DNA of 64,000 nt from Bugula neritina (GCA_964035545.1 OZ037765.1:8770698-8834697); one strand, 5' to 3'. Positions 40,354 to 51,504 are shown, counted from the first letter of the stretch. Numbers and translations are program-made. The notes: a model not told the origin generated them from the letters alone.

Positions 40354-41969
40354 TTAATCTTTGGATTTGTAAGCATAAATGCAACCAAATGTTATATGAT
40401 CCTTTTCATATTTTGCCATCCTTACATTTTCAAAGCCGGCAGCTTGCAAAGAGAGCATGTAATTTTTTACATCTGAAGTATGTTGATCTAGTAAGCCCAT
40501 AGATGCAGAAGTTGCAACCTTTTTCAGATCAAGCACTGATAACATGAGTCCTCCATTTTTTAATACACGTAATAGCTCACTACAAACTTCAATTTGGTCC
40601 TCCCAAAAATAAAATACATTAGTATGAAATACTTTATCAAACTTTTTACTCTCAAATGGAAGATTTGCCGCAGAGGCAAAATGCAGTTCTACCAAACCAT
40701 CTTCAATATAGGTTTTCATGCGTTCAATTGCAACTTCTACCATTGCTTGCGAATAATCAGCACCATATAACTTCCCATCTTTGGATTCTAAAACATTTCC
40801 TTAACAAGTTTATGGTTTAAAAAGCAGCTTTTTAAAAATAAAAACGATTAACAATAATCAGTATAAAACTTAGCATGAACATCTTAAAACAGTATTCAAC
40901 AAAATTATTTCTCTTTCTCCATCACAATAATATATAACTCATGCAAGTTTATAGTCGCCATCCCTGTGAGAAAACCCTTGATGGAAGGGGTTTTTGTAAA
41001 ATCGGGCTAAGGACCTATTCAGGTGGAGCACAGGAGCAATAATGACTGAATGCTCTTCCTAACATAACCAATGGTCTTTGTCGAGCTCAAACCCATGACT
41101 TCGTGTTTACTAGGCAAACGCTTAAACCCCTAGACCACGGCTGCTCCCTATAGCAAAATACTTCTAAATAAGTATGAGAATCATGAAGCAACTCACTTAA
41201 AAGACAAGAGACAGCATGCTCGAGACCTACTCCTGGCCCAAAACCAATTTCAAGTACTTTATCAGATTCTTGAATATCACATTTTTCCACAGCAAGTTTT
41301 TCAACTTCTGTATTTGATAACTCGAAAAGCTGTCAAAAAAGAATATATATATATAACTTTATACATTAAAATCCTAAGCAAATATTAATCTTCGATAAAC
41401 TCTCCTGAAAATTATAGAAATATATTATGTGACAATTGTAAGCTGGCAAAACATTGACATCATATTATTATTAGCTCCCAGACCAAGAGCCTGTTTCGTA
41501 GGTAGTAAATATGTTTGATACTAATTAGCCACTTACACAAATATTTTTCAGCAACAGTGGCTTTTTATTTGTTTTATAAAGAAATTTTTTCAAATAATTA
41601 TTCTTATGATTGCTACGTTGTTGCTGTCTTGCATAATTATGATTGAGAATACAAATCAGCCAAAAAGATGGCTCTCTCATTCCTAGGAGCAGAATTCATC
41701 TAAGACTTAACAGATAATTTTAGAAAATACTGTAATAAAAAATTTTTATAGGTTAAACCTAAGTAATAAGATCTAATAGAAAATTTTGAAGTAAGTATAT
41801 AAAATATTCAACTTACCTTACGCATTAGAAAACTGGCGATGAAACTATTACTAGGCTTTCTCAGGTTTCTAGCCAGAATTGATTTTAAGAGGCTGGTTGG
41901 CCAAATGTTGACAAAGAAAACAATGATTTGAAAAGATAAAATAACAAGAATATCCACCAGCTGCTTCAT
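40354..41969 (-). CDS. Membrane-anchored class I SAM-dependent methyltransferase
   Basis: Predicted small-molecule or lipid methyltransferase of the Methyltransf_11 type; substrate unknown. Three exons, 41817-41969, 41197-41329 and 40354-40787, join in frame to 239 residues. Residues about 5-25 form one hydrophobic segment (LVDILVILSFQIIVFF) that probably anchors or targets it. SAM-binding motif I is VLEIGFGPGVGLEHA, followed by YGADYSQAMVEVA (acidic residue contacting the ribose) and the post-motif block FDKVFHTNVFYFW, then LLRVLKNGGLMLS. Similar proteins in other invertebrates are annotated only as uncharacterised YdaC-like methyltransferases. The second intron carries a SINE in the same orientation. 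Fold confidence is high; function is unassigned. Confidence 0.88.
40954..41148 (-). mobile_element. tRNA-derived SINE, full-length copy in methyltransferase intron
   Basis: On the minus strand the head GGGAGCAGCCGTGGTCTAGG resembles a tRNA 5' end and A box. A B-box-like GGGTTTGAGCTCG follows about 50 bases on. Next come a body with TTAGGAAGAGCATTCAGTC and a tail CTCACAGGGATGGCGAC. A second member at 57137-57306 matches over head, body and tail. About 195 bp, in the intron between exons 40354-40787 and 41197-41329. Confidence 0.85.
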
Positions 41970-42369
41970 TATTGGCACAGTTACACCTCTGAAATAACCA
42001 AATAATATATCATTATAAACTATTTATCTCTAGTCAAAGAAAAAATATAGAGATTGGGAAATATAATATTTATATTAGTATTATTAGATAGGGCCTATTT
42101 CAGTATTTGCACAGCAGCAAAGTTATTTGAAAACTACAGTTGATAGCTCCAGTCATTTAAAAATGCAACTTATTCAGTAATGTAAATTATCAACAACTTT
42201 TAGCATATTAACTTCGGTCATTTAATAGTTAGTTTTGATAAGCCTCAAACACAAGAGTGTACCAGTACTCCTACTACTAGTACTAGTTCAAAAGCAAGTA
42301 TCTTTGAACTGAGTTCTACTTCTAGTTGAAACAGTTGTTATATAATATATATTTAAAAAACGGTTTTTT

Positions 42370-42420
42370 AACTTGGCTATTACTATTACTATTAGTATTA
42401 CTATTACTATTAAAATTAGA
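42370..42420. repeat. Short TATTAC/TATTAG array
   Basis: About 50 bases of TATTACTATTAGTATTACT words in the methyltransferase/SNRPC divergent gap, of the same word type as the arrays near 11.5, 22-25 and 55 kb. Confidence 0.8.
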
Positions 42421-43043
42421 ATTCAGACAATCACAATATTTTATGTGAATTAAAATTTCATTAGAACTGACTAAATTAAAATGATGATTATAATTATTAT
42501 TGTGATACTGATTGTCTTTACAGCTTGAGCTTATGACATTCTCATTCTGATTCAACTTCATATTCACTTAGAGTAATAATAATAATAATCATAATGGTAA
42601 TAGTCCTAAGGGTTAAACTTAAAGGGAATCAGTAAACCACGGTGGAAACAAGTATTTTATCATTCTTTTCTAAATAATATTAATAATTAATATTATTAAT
42701 ATTTGGAAAATGCCTATGACTAGCCGACCATACGGTTTGGAGTTCAGAGGTCAATCATAAGCCGTAAACTTTAAGCTGTTCTAGAAATAGTTCCAAGTTA
42801 GAGGTGATTAAGTGCAGTAGTTAAGGCTCTTAAATGTAAAGTTGGAGATTTAGTCCACAACTCTACATTTATAATTTTCAAACTAATACATTTATTCACC
42901 TCCAACTTGAAGCTGCTTATAAAATACTTTTAAATAATATTTTGGTCCAATGTTATAATATAGCAGTGAGGTCACAAATGACCACCAGTTGTAAAATTAC
43001 CAGAGAGAAGTTGATCAAGTGCATGTATTTTACAGGGCTCATG

Positions 43044-43834
43044 CACGGGCTTTCCATGTACCGATCTCAGATCGATCTCGCTGAGATCGATCTGAGAAAT
43101 GTGCTCAGATCGATCGTTTTTCCATGAGAGTGTCAGATCGATCGTTTTTCCATGAGAGTGTCAGATCGATCTCGCGAAGTTGCCTCCTCTTAAGTGAAGG
43201 ATACTTTAAAAGTATAATTTGTTCACCTATTTGAGTGATTAAAGCTACTACTGTTGAAAACAAGATGGTAGTAGTCTAAAATTTAATCTCAGCTATAAAC
43301 TATACGCAGCAAAGCTTTCAGTGTATGGTAATTTAGCCAATTTAAAATAATTAATTTTAATTTTTTAGCTCAACAGCTTATATAAAATTGATGGCTGTCT
43401 TGAAGATTATTAACAAACTTACAGGACTTTTAGGCTTAAAATTACAAAGAAAATAGCTAATGAAACTAAGTTTTGATAGTCATTTAAATTCATTTAAAAT
43501 TTTCCCATTTTTTTACCTTCTACTGCATATAATTGAGTTTTCTTAATCATTGTACTGAAAGTCAAAGTTTTGGCATCTGAAAAAGTAATTATCATGATTA
43601 TTTAATACTTTGCTTAGTAGTTATCAATAAGTTATCATTTTTATGCAGACAACATTGTAGCGCGCAGTCTTTTTCTACTTCTCAGATCGATCTGGCGTCT
43701 TTCCATGGTCTTATTGACATGAGATCGATCTGAGTTCGAGCTCTACAGACCGACCAGCTCAGATCGACGGAGATCGATCTTTAGCGTCGTTCCATGGATC
43801 GATCTCGCTGAGATCGGTACATGGAAAGCCGGTG
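43044..43834. mobile_element. CACTA-like non-autonomous DNA element with GATC-rich subterminal repeats
   Basis: A 791-bp element. The left end CACGGGCTTTCCATGTACCG and the complement of the right end CACCGGCTTTCCATGTACCG match for about 27 bases with one mismatch. ATG flanks both ends (43041-43043 and 43835-43837) and looks like a 3-bp target duplication. CAC termini with a 3-bp duplication and short subterminal repeats fit the EnSpm/CACTA superfamily; this is inference. About 150 bp inside each end is packed with AGATCGATCT palindromes, and a unit containing GATCGTTTTTCCATGAGAG is directly duplicated on the left. No transposase is encoded. Confidence 0.75.
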
Positions 43835-43848
43835 ATGGTGCTAATTAA

Positions 43849-44530
43849 CCCCTCATTCACACTTACCGTATCGTACGTCGTAACAGCAAAAATAAAATGG
43901 CGACGCTGTTGCATTTTGTCAACGGGTGTTCACACATTGCCGTAAAAGTACAATGCATGACGTTGAGCTGTGACCAATCATGATAAGCCAACTCGTGTCT
44001 GCGGTGATTCGAACGCCTTTGAAAATTATTTACAAATTATTCGCAACATTCTTATCAAAAGATGTTATATAAATGCTATTTACTAAATAAAAGCAATAAC
44101 ATGAAAAGAATCTTTCTTTTAAATATATCCGTTTTTAAAATAATTGTGCAAACTAATTTAAATAATGAATATTTAAGCCGTCCAAATCAGTTTTAAGTTT
44201 TTGATTTGCTTGATTTTGTGATTAGGGAAAGCTAGATTTTTAAGCTGAGTTTAATTCAAACAAGCCAGATAAAGATTTTTTAATCTTTTAAAACTTTTGA
44301 ATTGATTAAATTAAATCAAAAATAAGCGATTAAAATAAACTAGCGAAAATGTTCTTTAAATTTTAGTACCAGATCAACTCTACCCAATAGGAGCCCGCCG
44401 TGATATTTTGAATCAAGCACTGCTTGATCAACGCCGCAACGTAAACCGGAGTACGATTTAGCCCGGATGTTAACAAAAATCGCTAAAATTTGCTGTTACG
44501 GCGTACGGTACGGTAAGTGTGAATAGGGGG
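43849..44530 (+). mobile_element. MITE copy 1 of 3 (682 bp)
   Basis: Terminal inverted repeats of about 42 bp; the outer part reads CCCCTCATTCACACTTACCG on the left, and CCCCCTATTCACACTTACCG as complement of the right end. The inner TIR contains CGCCGTAACAGCAAA. The interior has no reading frame. It abuts copy 2 with only TTA between them. Flanks are TAA on the left and TTA on the right, compatible with a TA or TWA target site. It begins 14 bases after the CACTA-like element. Confidence 0.88.
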
Positions 44531-44533
44531 TTA

Positions 44534-45215
44534 CCCCTCATTCACACTTACCGTATCGTACGCCGTAACAGCAAAATCAAAATGGCGACGCTGTTGCATT
44601 TTGTCAACGGGTGTTCACACATTGCCGTAAAAGTACAATGCATGACGTTGAGCTGTGACCAATCATAATAAAGCCAACTCTTGTCTGCGGTGATTTGAAC
44701 GCCTTTGAATATTATTTACAAGTTATTCGCAACATTCTTATCAAAAGATGTTATATAAATGCTATTTGCTAAATAAAAGCAATTACATGAAAAGAATCTT
44801 TTTTTAAATATATTCGCTTTTAAAATAATTGTGCGAACTAATTTAAATAATGAATATTTAAGCCGTCCAAATCATTTTTAAGTTTTTGGTTTGCTTGATT
44901 TTGTGATTAGGGAAAGCTAGATTTTTAAGCTGAGTTTAATTCAAACAAGCCGGATAAAGATTTTTTAATCTTTTAAAACTTTTGAATTGGTTAAATTAAA
45001 TCAAAAATAAGCGAATAAAATAAACTAGCGAAAATGTTCTTTAAATTTTAGTACCAGATCAACTCTACCCAATAGGAGCCCGCCGTGATTTTTTGAATCA
45101 AGCACTGCTTGATCAGCGCCGCAACGTATACCGGAGTACGATTTATCCCGGATGTTTACAAAAATCGCTAAAATTTGCTGTTACGGCGTACGGTACGGTA
45201 AGTGTGAATAGGGGG
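44534..45215 (+). mobile_element. MITE copy 2 of 3 (682 bp, tandem with copy 1)
   Basis: Same length and orientation as copy 1, differing by a few percent by eye. It is flanked by TTA (shared with copy 1) and TAA. A direct tandem with a shared target triplet suggests either insertion next to an existing end or duplication of an element by unequal exchange. Confidence 0.88.
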
Positions 45216-45248
45216 TAAGTGTTACACTTTGACTTACTCTTACTCTAA

Positions 45249-45931
45249 CCCCCTATTCACACTTACCGTACCGTACGCCGTAACAGCAAATTTTAGCGAT
45301 TTTTGTTAACATCCGGGCTAAATCGTACTCCGGTATACGTTGCGGCGTTGATCAAGCAGCGCTTGATTCAAAAAATCACGGCGGGCTCCTATTGGGTAGA
45401 GTTGATCTGGTACTAAAATTTAAAGAACATTTTCGCTAGTTTATTTTAATCGCTTATTTTTGATTTAATTTAACCGATTCAAAAGTTTTAAAAGATTAAA
45501 AAATCTTTATCCGGCTTGTTTGTATTAAACTCAGCTTAAAAATCTAGCTTTCCCTAATCACAAAATCAAGCAAATCAAAAACTTAAAACTGATTTGGACG
45601 GCTTAAATATTCATTATTTAAATTAGTTTGCACAATTATTTTAAAAACGAATATATTTAAAAGAAAGATTCTTTTCATGTAATTGCTTTTATTCAGTAAA
45701 TAGCATTTATATAACATCTTTTGATAAGAATGTTGCGAATAATTTGTAAATAATATTCAAAAGCGTTCAAATCACCGCAGACAAGAGTTGGCTTTATTAT
45801 GATTGGTCACAGCTCAACGTCATGCATTGTACTTTTACGGCAATGTGTGAACACCCGTTGACAAAATGCAACAGCGTCGCCATTTTATTTTTGCTGTTAC
45901 GGCGTACGATACGGTAAGTGTGAATAGGGGG
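45249..45931 (-). mobile_element. MITE copy 3 of 3 (683 bp, inverted)
   Basis: The same element in opposite orientation to copies 1 and 2, with TIR starting CCCCCTATTCACACTTACCG. It is inserted into a TTACTCTTA-type simple repeat, remnants of which lie at 45216-45248 and continue after 45932. Copies 2 and 3 form an inverted repeat of about 680-bp arms with a 33-bp spacer. Confidence 0.88.
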
Positions 45932-46100
45932 TTAGTCTTACTCTAACTCTTAGTCTTAGAGTTACACTTACTCTTAGTCTTACAGTTAGTGAGTTACTGT
46001 TAGACTTAGTGTAATTTGGCGTACTCTTACTCTTAGAGTTAATACTTTGTCTCTTAGAGTTAGTCTTACAGTTACTGTTGGTATTACTAAAAGTAGAACT
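45932..46100. repeat. TTACTCTTAGTC/TTAGAGTTA array
   Basis: Six-base periodic words TTAGTC, TTACTC, TCTTAG and GAGTTA between the third MITE copy and SNRPC. Together with 45216-45248 this was one array before the MITE inserted. Confidence 0.75.
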
Positions 46101-46445
46101 AAAAGTAAATCTAGCTTTTAAAACTAATTGTTTGGCCATAGTCATAGACTGATAGAGTCACCTGAAAACTCAGAGTGAGAGAGAGATTAAATTTTTAACT
46201 CAATGATCTTTATTTAAAAGGGGAAGTCACAGTCCTGTAGTTCAAGACAAAGAAAAATTGAGCGAAACTGAAAGGAAACAGTCGGTAACAGTTGAATTGC
46301 CTAGCGAATTCGACAAAGCATCCTCAACTTCAAGTCATTGGTCATTTTTTTGGCAAGTCAAACGTTGAGTTTGAAGTCAATTTAAAACATCATAGACATT
46401 TTTATTTTCCTGCAAGCAATACACAAATAGTCAAGTTAGGTCACA

Positions 46446-49400
46446 ATGCCCAAGTAAGTATCGCCAATTTGAATTAGTATTAATATTACAACTGTCATTA
46501 TAGTTATATTTTTTCTAATTGTAATTCGAATGTTATTGTTACTGTTAGAGTTAGACTTAGTCATTATGATAATGGCTATTTACCCAGTCCCATACTGATA
46601 CTCAGTGAAAGCTTTACTCAGACACTTTTCAAAGTGTAAACTCTCCTTTGTAATAATTAGTGAGTTTTTGCAATCGTTGATAGTAACTGCTTAGAATTTC
46701 AACATTTGATTTTATTGCCATGATTTATTTTTCCGTCATTATAATATTTTGGATTAGAGTGAAGTCAGAAAGGTTAAACTTCACTTACTTCTTGGTTAAT
46801 TTGAATTATAACTCAATTGTAAAAATTTAAAGCTTAAACTTGAAACCCAACAGTCATAGACATATAATGATAGACATGATCTATCAACGTATACAGTTCA
46901 GTTGTCTAATAATTACAAAAAGTCGGGACTAGTTAAAATGTCTAATCTAACTGGAATACATTCAAAAAGCAACATGAATAATTTTTTTACAATCAGCTTT
47001 CTTGTTTAGTGTACAAAGTATCTTATCATAAAAGCACAATTCAGGATAAATACATCCTTTAAATTTTAAGCCTGACTTTTGTGGCTACTATAGTTGTGTG
47101 TTATATCTTGTATTTATTTATTTTTAGATACTACTGTGATTATTGTGACACATACCTTACTCATGATTCGGTAAGCTGCTTTAAGTAGTAATAATTGGAA
47201 ATAGAAATTTTAGCATATAAATAGCGTTGAATAGATAATGAAATAATTGAATAAATGTACAATATTGGTATATATTGAGAACTACCGAGTTTTATTCCGC
47301 CTGGCTTAGTTCTAGATCATAAATTTCACTGTAAAATTATGATGGCTGGTAACTATTATGTTATTTATTATAGCTTTTTGCTACATAATTTATATTTGTT
47401 GATAGTTGGTGCAGGCTAGTAAATAATTATAAGGAAAATACATGCATTATGTTGTGATAAAGGTTTTATTATACATTATTTTAATGACGAAATCCTTTGT
47501 CAAAACTTCAATTTATTTTCTTCAAGAAAAAACATATCTATTTGTTAGCCTTCTGTGAGGAAAACACACTGTAGCGGTAGAAAGCATAAGGAGAATGTTC
47601 GTATCTACTACCAGAAATGGCTGGAAGAGCAAGTGCAGAAGCTTGTAGATGATACAAGTAAGTCTCTCATTTGTTTATCACTAGTAGACTTTTATCATAC
47701 GATAACTAGTTATCAAGTCTTCTTATTTTAGACTTATCAATTTTCTAAATCTCTGTCTATGTTTAGTAGTCATCTAACAAGGAGTTATATTTGAAACATG
47801 ATTTTCTTGTCTTGCCTCCCTTGATGCTTCTTCTATGGTCAGACAGCTTGAGATTGTCTTTCCCTGCTTTACATCAGGAAAACACATTGCATATAGTAGG
47901 AGGGCTAAGCTATCATTTTAATGCATTATGTAAGATAAAATGGTATCTAAATAATACATTTGTACTCAATGTTGTGAAATGTATTATATCTTTCAAGTTT
48001 ACAAAAAGTTATGTTGCTTAAAATCATCATGAAGTCTATCTTTTTAATAGCTTATAGGAGTATTGGTTTTTGAAAATCATTTAGTATTTTTAAATAATTT
48101 TTAAATGTTCTTTGGTCTTCAGGATAAATAGATACATAAAATTAAGATGGTATAACGTTTCTGTAACTTATAAATATTTTTTTCAATAAAACTTGAGTTA
48201 AAAAATCTTGTCTAAGACAGCCAATCATTTTTATCCCATGTAAGTGAAGTAAAGGGATACAGATACAAAGGGTAAAAAAAGCTATTTTATAAATGCTTTT
48301 AAACATCAGTTGTAGTTCATACAGGTAATTTATATGCATTAGGTCTTGAAACCTTCGATATTTTATTCTTTTACAACATTTTGATATATATTCTTTCATT
48401 GTTTAAAAATCACTTTTGTGTTATTCTGCTTGCCATCAAATACTTGCAATTTGTTTTGTTTTGAATAGCCGCTGCTTTCCAGCAAGGCAAGCTGCCAAAC
48501 AATCCATTTCAAGGGCCTGGGCCAGCTCCTGGTGCCATGCCTGGTAACGCTATGGTTCCACCTCCAGCGGGTCTTGGAGGTATGTAACCAGTTTCCCTAT
48601 AATTTGATATCTCACCAATTGTAGCTGACATATGTTTCAATACTCTATCTATTTAGACTATAAATGCTATGCATGTATGTGTGTGTTTGCGCGTGTGTAT
48701 ATTCTACAATACGATATTGTATATAAAGATATATAAGGTTGTTTTTATATTTATCTATTAACTAAGCACTGGCCATTTGGACCATTGGTAACTTTCTTTC
48801 CCATTACAATAGATTGGGGACATGCCTAGTAGCAGAAAGTATTTAACAAACTTAGCAAACCAAAAAAATTATTTGATCTCAAAGTAATGACTTGACTAGC
48901 CATAGCTGGTTCACCATAAGTGTCTAGAATTACTATATTATACAATACTATATCATATATAATAATATATGAGTTTGTTTTTAGATTTATGTATTAACTC
49001 CATGCTGGTTATTTGAACAATTTATAACTTTCACAATAATCTCACAGTAATAATTTGACTAGCCATAGCTGGTTCACCATAAGTTTTAATTCTGTCTCAG
49101 GAGTGGGTGCTCCGCAGTTACCACAGAGAATGCCTCCTCCTGGTATGATGATGGGAGGACCTCCAGTCAGACCAATGATGCCTCCAAGTAAGTATATGTG
49201 TAGGTTATATTGTCTATATGTAAGTATATGTGTAGGTTATATTGTCTATATGTAAGTATATGTGCAGGTTATATTATCTATATGTAAGTATATATGCAGG
49301 TTATATTATCTATATGTAAGTATATGTGTAGGTTATATTGTCTATATGTAAGTATATGTGTTGGTTACATTGTCTATATGTAAGTATATGTGTAGGTTAT

Positions 49401-50085
49401 ATTATCTATATGTAAGTATATGTGTAGGTTATATTGCCTATATGTAAGTATATGTGTAGGTTATATTGTCTATATGTAAGTATATGTGTAGGTTACATTG
49501 TCTATATGTAAGTATATGTGTAGGTTATATTATCTATATGTAAGTATATGTGTAGGTTATATTGCCTATATGTAAGTATATGTGTAGGTTATATTGTCTA
49601 TATGTAAGTATATGTGTAGGTTATATTATCTATATGTAAGTGTATGTGTAAGTTGTGTTGTCTATGTAAGTACATAGGCAGGTTGTGTTGTAAAATTTAA
49701 AAGTTAGCTTTGAACATAATTTAAATAAATATCATTCTATTTAATCTATACTGTATAGTGGAGTTATCTTTTCAATTCTTTTATACTTGCCTAAATGCAC
49801 AATCATTGCTATCATTGATAATTTTGATTAAAGTGACTGCTACTTTTTGTTGGTTTACAAAATAATATAATACCAAACTTCTTTGTTCATTTGTAATATA
49901 ATTTTAGTTCTGTTATACTAAGGTACAAAATTAAAAAAACCCGCACGCATTTACTTTTATTGTATGTATTCTTTATAGCACGTTTACACTACATAAATAG
50001 GAAAGTTTGATGTTTGTATACAGATATGCAGATGGGTCCAGGTCCCAGGCCAATGATGGGTGGTGGACCAGTAATGATGAGATAG
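46446..50085 (+). CDS. SNRPC: U1 small nuclear ribonucleoprotein C
   Basis: U1-C is the U1 snRNP protein that stabilises pairing of U1 snRNA with the 5' splice site. Six exons: 46446-46453, 47128-47170, 47549-47657, 48469-48579, 49101-49187, 50024-50085, joined in frame to 139 residues (human 159). The N-terminal matrin-type C2H2 zinc finger is intact: [14 protein letters not shown], then [13 protein letters not shown], giving Cys6, Cys9, His24 and His30. The helix [20 protein letters not shown] follows, then a Pro/Gly/Met-rich tail ending GGGPVMMR. The first coding exon is only ATGCCCAA, an exon structure also found in vertebrates. The tail is shorter than in vertebrates. The intron after exon 5 starts with a minisatellite that repeats the donor site. 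Confidence 0.96.
49188..49690 (+). repeat. 32-bp minisatellite repeating the exon-5 splice donor
   Basis: Fourteen consecutive 32-bp units from 49188 to 49635, followed by two degenerate units. Each starts GTAAGTATATGTG and ends TCTATAT. The first unit begins exactly at the 5' splice site of SNRPC exon 5 (CCTCCAA/gtaagtat), so the donor consensus GTAAGTAT is copied in nearly every unit. Single-base variants (gtc, atc, gcc, cat) recur in an order suggesting a higher-order block of about four units. Confidence 0.93.
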
Positions 50086-50146
50086 ACTACAGATAAGAGA
50101 ATCATCACATCAGTGTAATGCTAAGCTTATATTTGAGGAAGATCGA

Positions 50147-50152
50147 AATAAA
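50147..50152 (+). terminator. SNRPC poly(A) signal
   Basis: AATAAA lies 62 bases after the SNRPC stop codon; a second AATAAA follows near 50183. This is the best-placed cleavage signal for the gene. Confidence 0.7.
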
Positions 50153-50541
50153 AAAATAATTTGTACAAAATGCTATGTATATATCAATAAAAAAGTATTT
50201 ACCACTTATCTTGTATTGCATACTCGTCAAATACAATGATTTGCATCTTATAATCTAAATGCACTACCATTAAAAAAACAATATGATGGATTCAATTACC
50301 TTTTAACCATGTTTTAAATAGATTTCAAAGTTTATTGTAGATGTTCTGTGGTGTAATGGCCTTTGATCTTTATTTAAAAGAGTTAGCTATTAGAAAATCA
50401 ATAATTTTTATGTAGTTCTTCATTGTTTTGACTCCATAGAGTACAATATAGCTTTTAATAACTATTACCCTGGTTATAATACAGTGTACCTTAACCTCTC
50501 TATTTGCTTAACAATTATATTATACAAGAGTCCTAAAACTT

Positions 50542-51504
50542 CTATAGTGAATCATTGTTCTGGTAGGCTAGCCAATGCTTACACTTCTGTGTTGCTTTTT
50601 CAATAACGTAGGCAGCTAAATCCTCATCTTCATCCGTGTTGTATTGCTTGTGATTTACTATATTTTGAACCCCCATATATCTGGAATCATAGCCGAATGG
50701 GGTGATCTCAAAAGGTCTTGTTGTTAGCTGTTGTTGCATGGAAACTTGGTCTCTTGACAAAGTATCTGAATGCATGTCTTCATCTTTTTCTTGAACTTGC
50801 TGTTTTCTACCAATTCTAAGAGCTGTGTGTGAAACTGGAGCTTTACACTTTTTAATTAATGGTATTTGTTCTCGTGATTTTTTGATCTTTTCTGTTTGCC
50901 TTCGTCGGGATCTAGATTCAGATTTAGCCAGTCTTTGTTGTGATTTTAGTACATGGCTGTATTTGTATCTTGTTTCAAAATCCGAATGTCTTCTGTTGCT
51001 TACTCCGTACACCTCTGGCTCAGATTCGGAGTCGGTTACGTATGTTGATGAAGGTGTCATATTTAGTCTGTCTACAAACTTGCAAGTGTTAGTTAGCAAT
51101 ATACTTCTATTGCTGCTGCCGCTTTGTTCCACCGCTTCTGCCATTTCTTGAAGGGTCTGATTGTAGGCCTCTCTAGCCTCCATTGACATATTAGCAAACA
51201 TTTCTTTCCGTTTATCTGCTCTCACAAAGGTTTTGTGTTTCCTGCTGTGTTTCTTTCGTGTGACTGTGTGAGAACATCCTTGCAATTTTGTCTTATCCTT
51301 TTTATTGATTTTTTGGTCGTTGCTGATTCCTTTTATTGTAATCAGTTGAGTTTGTTCTAGGTTATTCATATAGGACAGAGGGGGTAATCTCCACTCATTA
51401 TATTTAATTGTTTTGTTATCAATAATTTTGCTTTGCTGGTATTCTTTTGATTTTTCATGTATTAATGGAAGAGTAACTCCTTTGGCCATTTTGGTGGTTA
51501 TCAT
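50542..51504 (-). CDS. Hypothetical highly charged protein, single-exon ORF
   Basis: Not recognised. An uninterrupted 320-codon frame, far longer than chance in this AT-rich DNA. The product is rich in Lys, Arg, Gln, Glu and Ser. It has a basic segment TRKKHSRKHKTFVRADKRKE, a possible helical stretch SMEAREAYNQTLQEMAEAVE, an acidic DSESEPE, a second basic region RSRRRQTEKIKKSRE, and a C-terminus with DEDEDLAAYVIEKATQKCKH. No signal peptide, membrane segment or known catalytic motif is seen. The upstream ATG at 51504 has poor context; the ATG at 51489 (AAAATGGCC) is better. A splice acceptor (TTTTAG) just upstream at 51513-51514 suggests this may be the last exon of a longer gene. A minus-strand AATAAA (50369-50374) lies 168 bases past the stop. 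It is tail-to-tail with SNRPC. Confidence 0.7.
   Translation of the reverse strand: MITTKMAKGVTLPLIHEKSKEYQQSKIIDNKTIKYNEWRLPPLSYMNNLEQTQLITIKGISNDQKINKKDKTKLQGCSHTVTRKKHSRKHKTFVRADKRKEMFANMSMEAREAYNQTLQEMAEAVEQSGSSNRSILLTNTCKFVDRLNMTPSSTYVTDSESEPEVYGVSNRRHSDFETRYKYSHVLKSQQRLAKSESRSRRRQTEKIKKSREQIPLIKKCKAPVSHTALRIGRKQQVQEKDEDMHSDTLSRDQVSMQQQLTTRPFEITPFGYDSRYMGVQNIVNHKQYNTDEDEDLAAYVIEKATQKCKHWLAYQNNDSL

Larger units (their letters stand above)
41970..46445. other. Divergent intergenic region methyltransferase / SNRPC
   Basis: A 4.5-kb head-to-head gap, mostly filled by mobile DNA: a CACTA-like element (43044-43834) and three MITE copies (43849-45931). TATTAC repeats lie at 42370-42420 and TTACTCTTAG repeats around 45935-46090. 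The latter array continues on both sides of the third MITE copy. No gene is seen. The SNRPC promoter should lie just before 46446. Confidence 0.65.

Noticed and set aside
40954-41148. Possible functional tRNA gene
   Set aside because: A and B box-like words are present but the cloverleaf does not close, and the head is fused to a body and tail repeated elsewhere, so it is a SINE.
50825-51151. Plus-strand 108-residue frame
   Set aside because: Antisense shadow of the 320-codon minus-strand frame.
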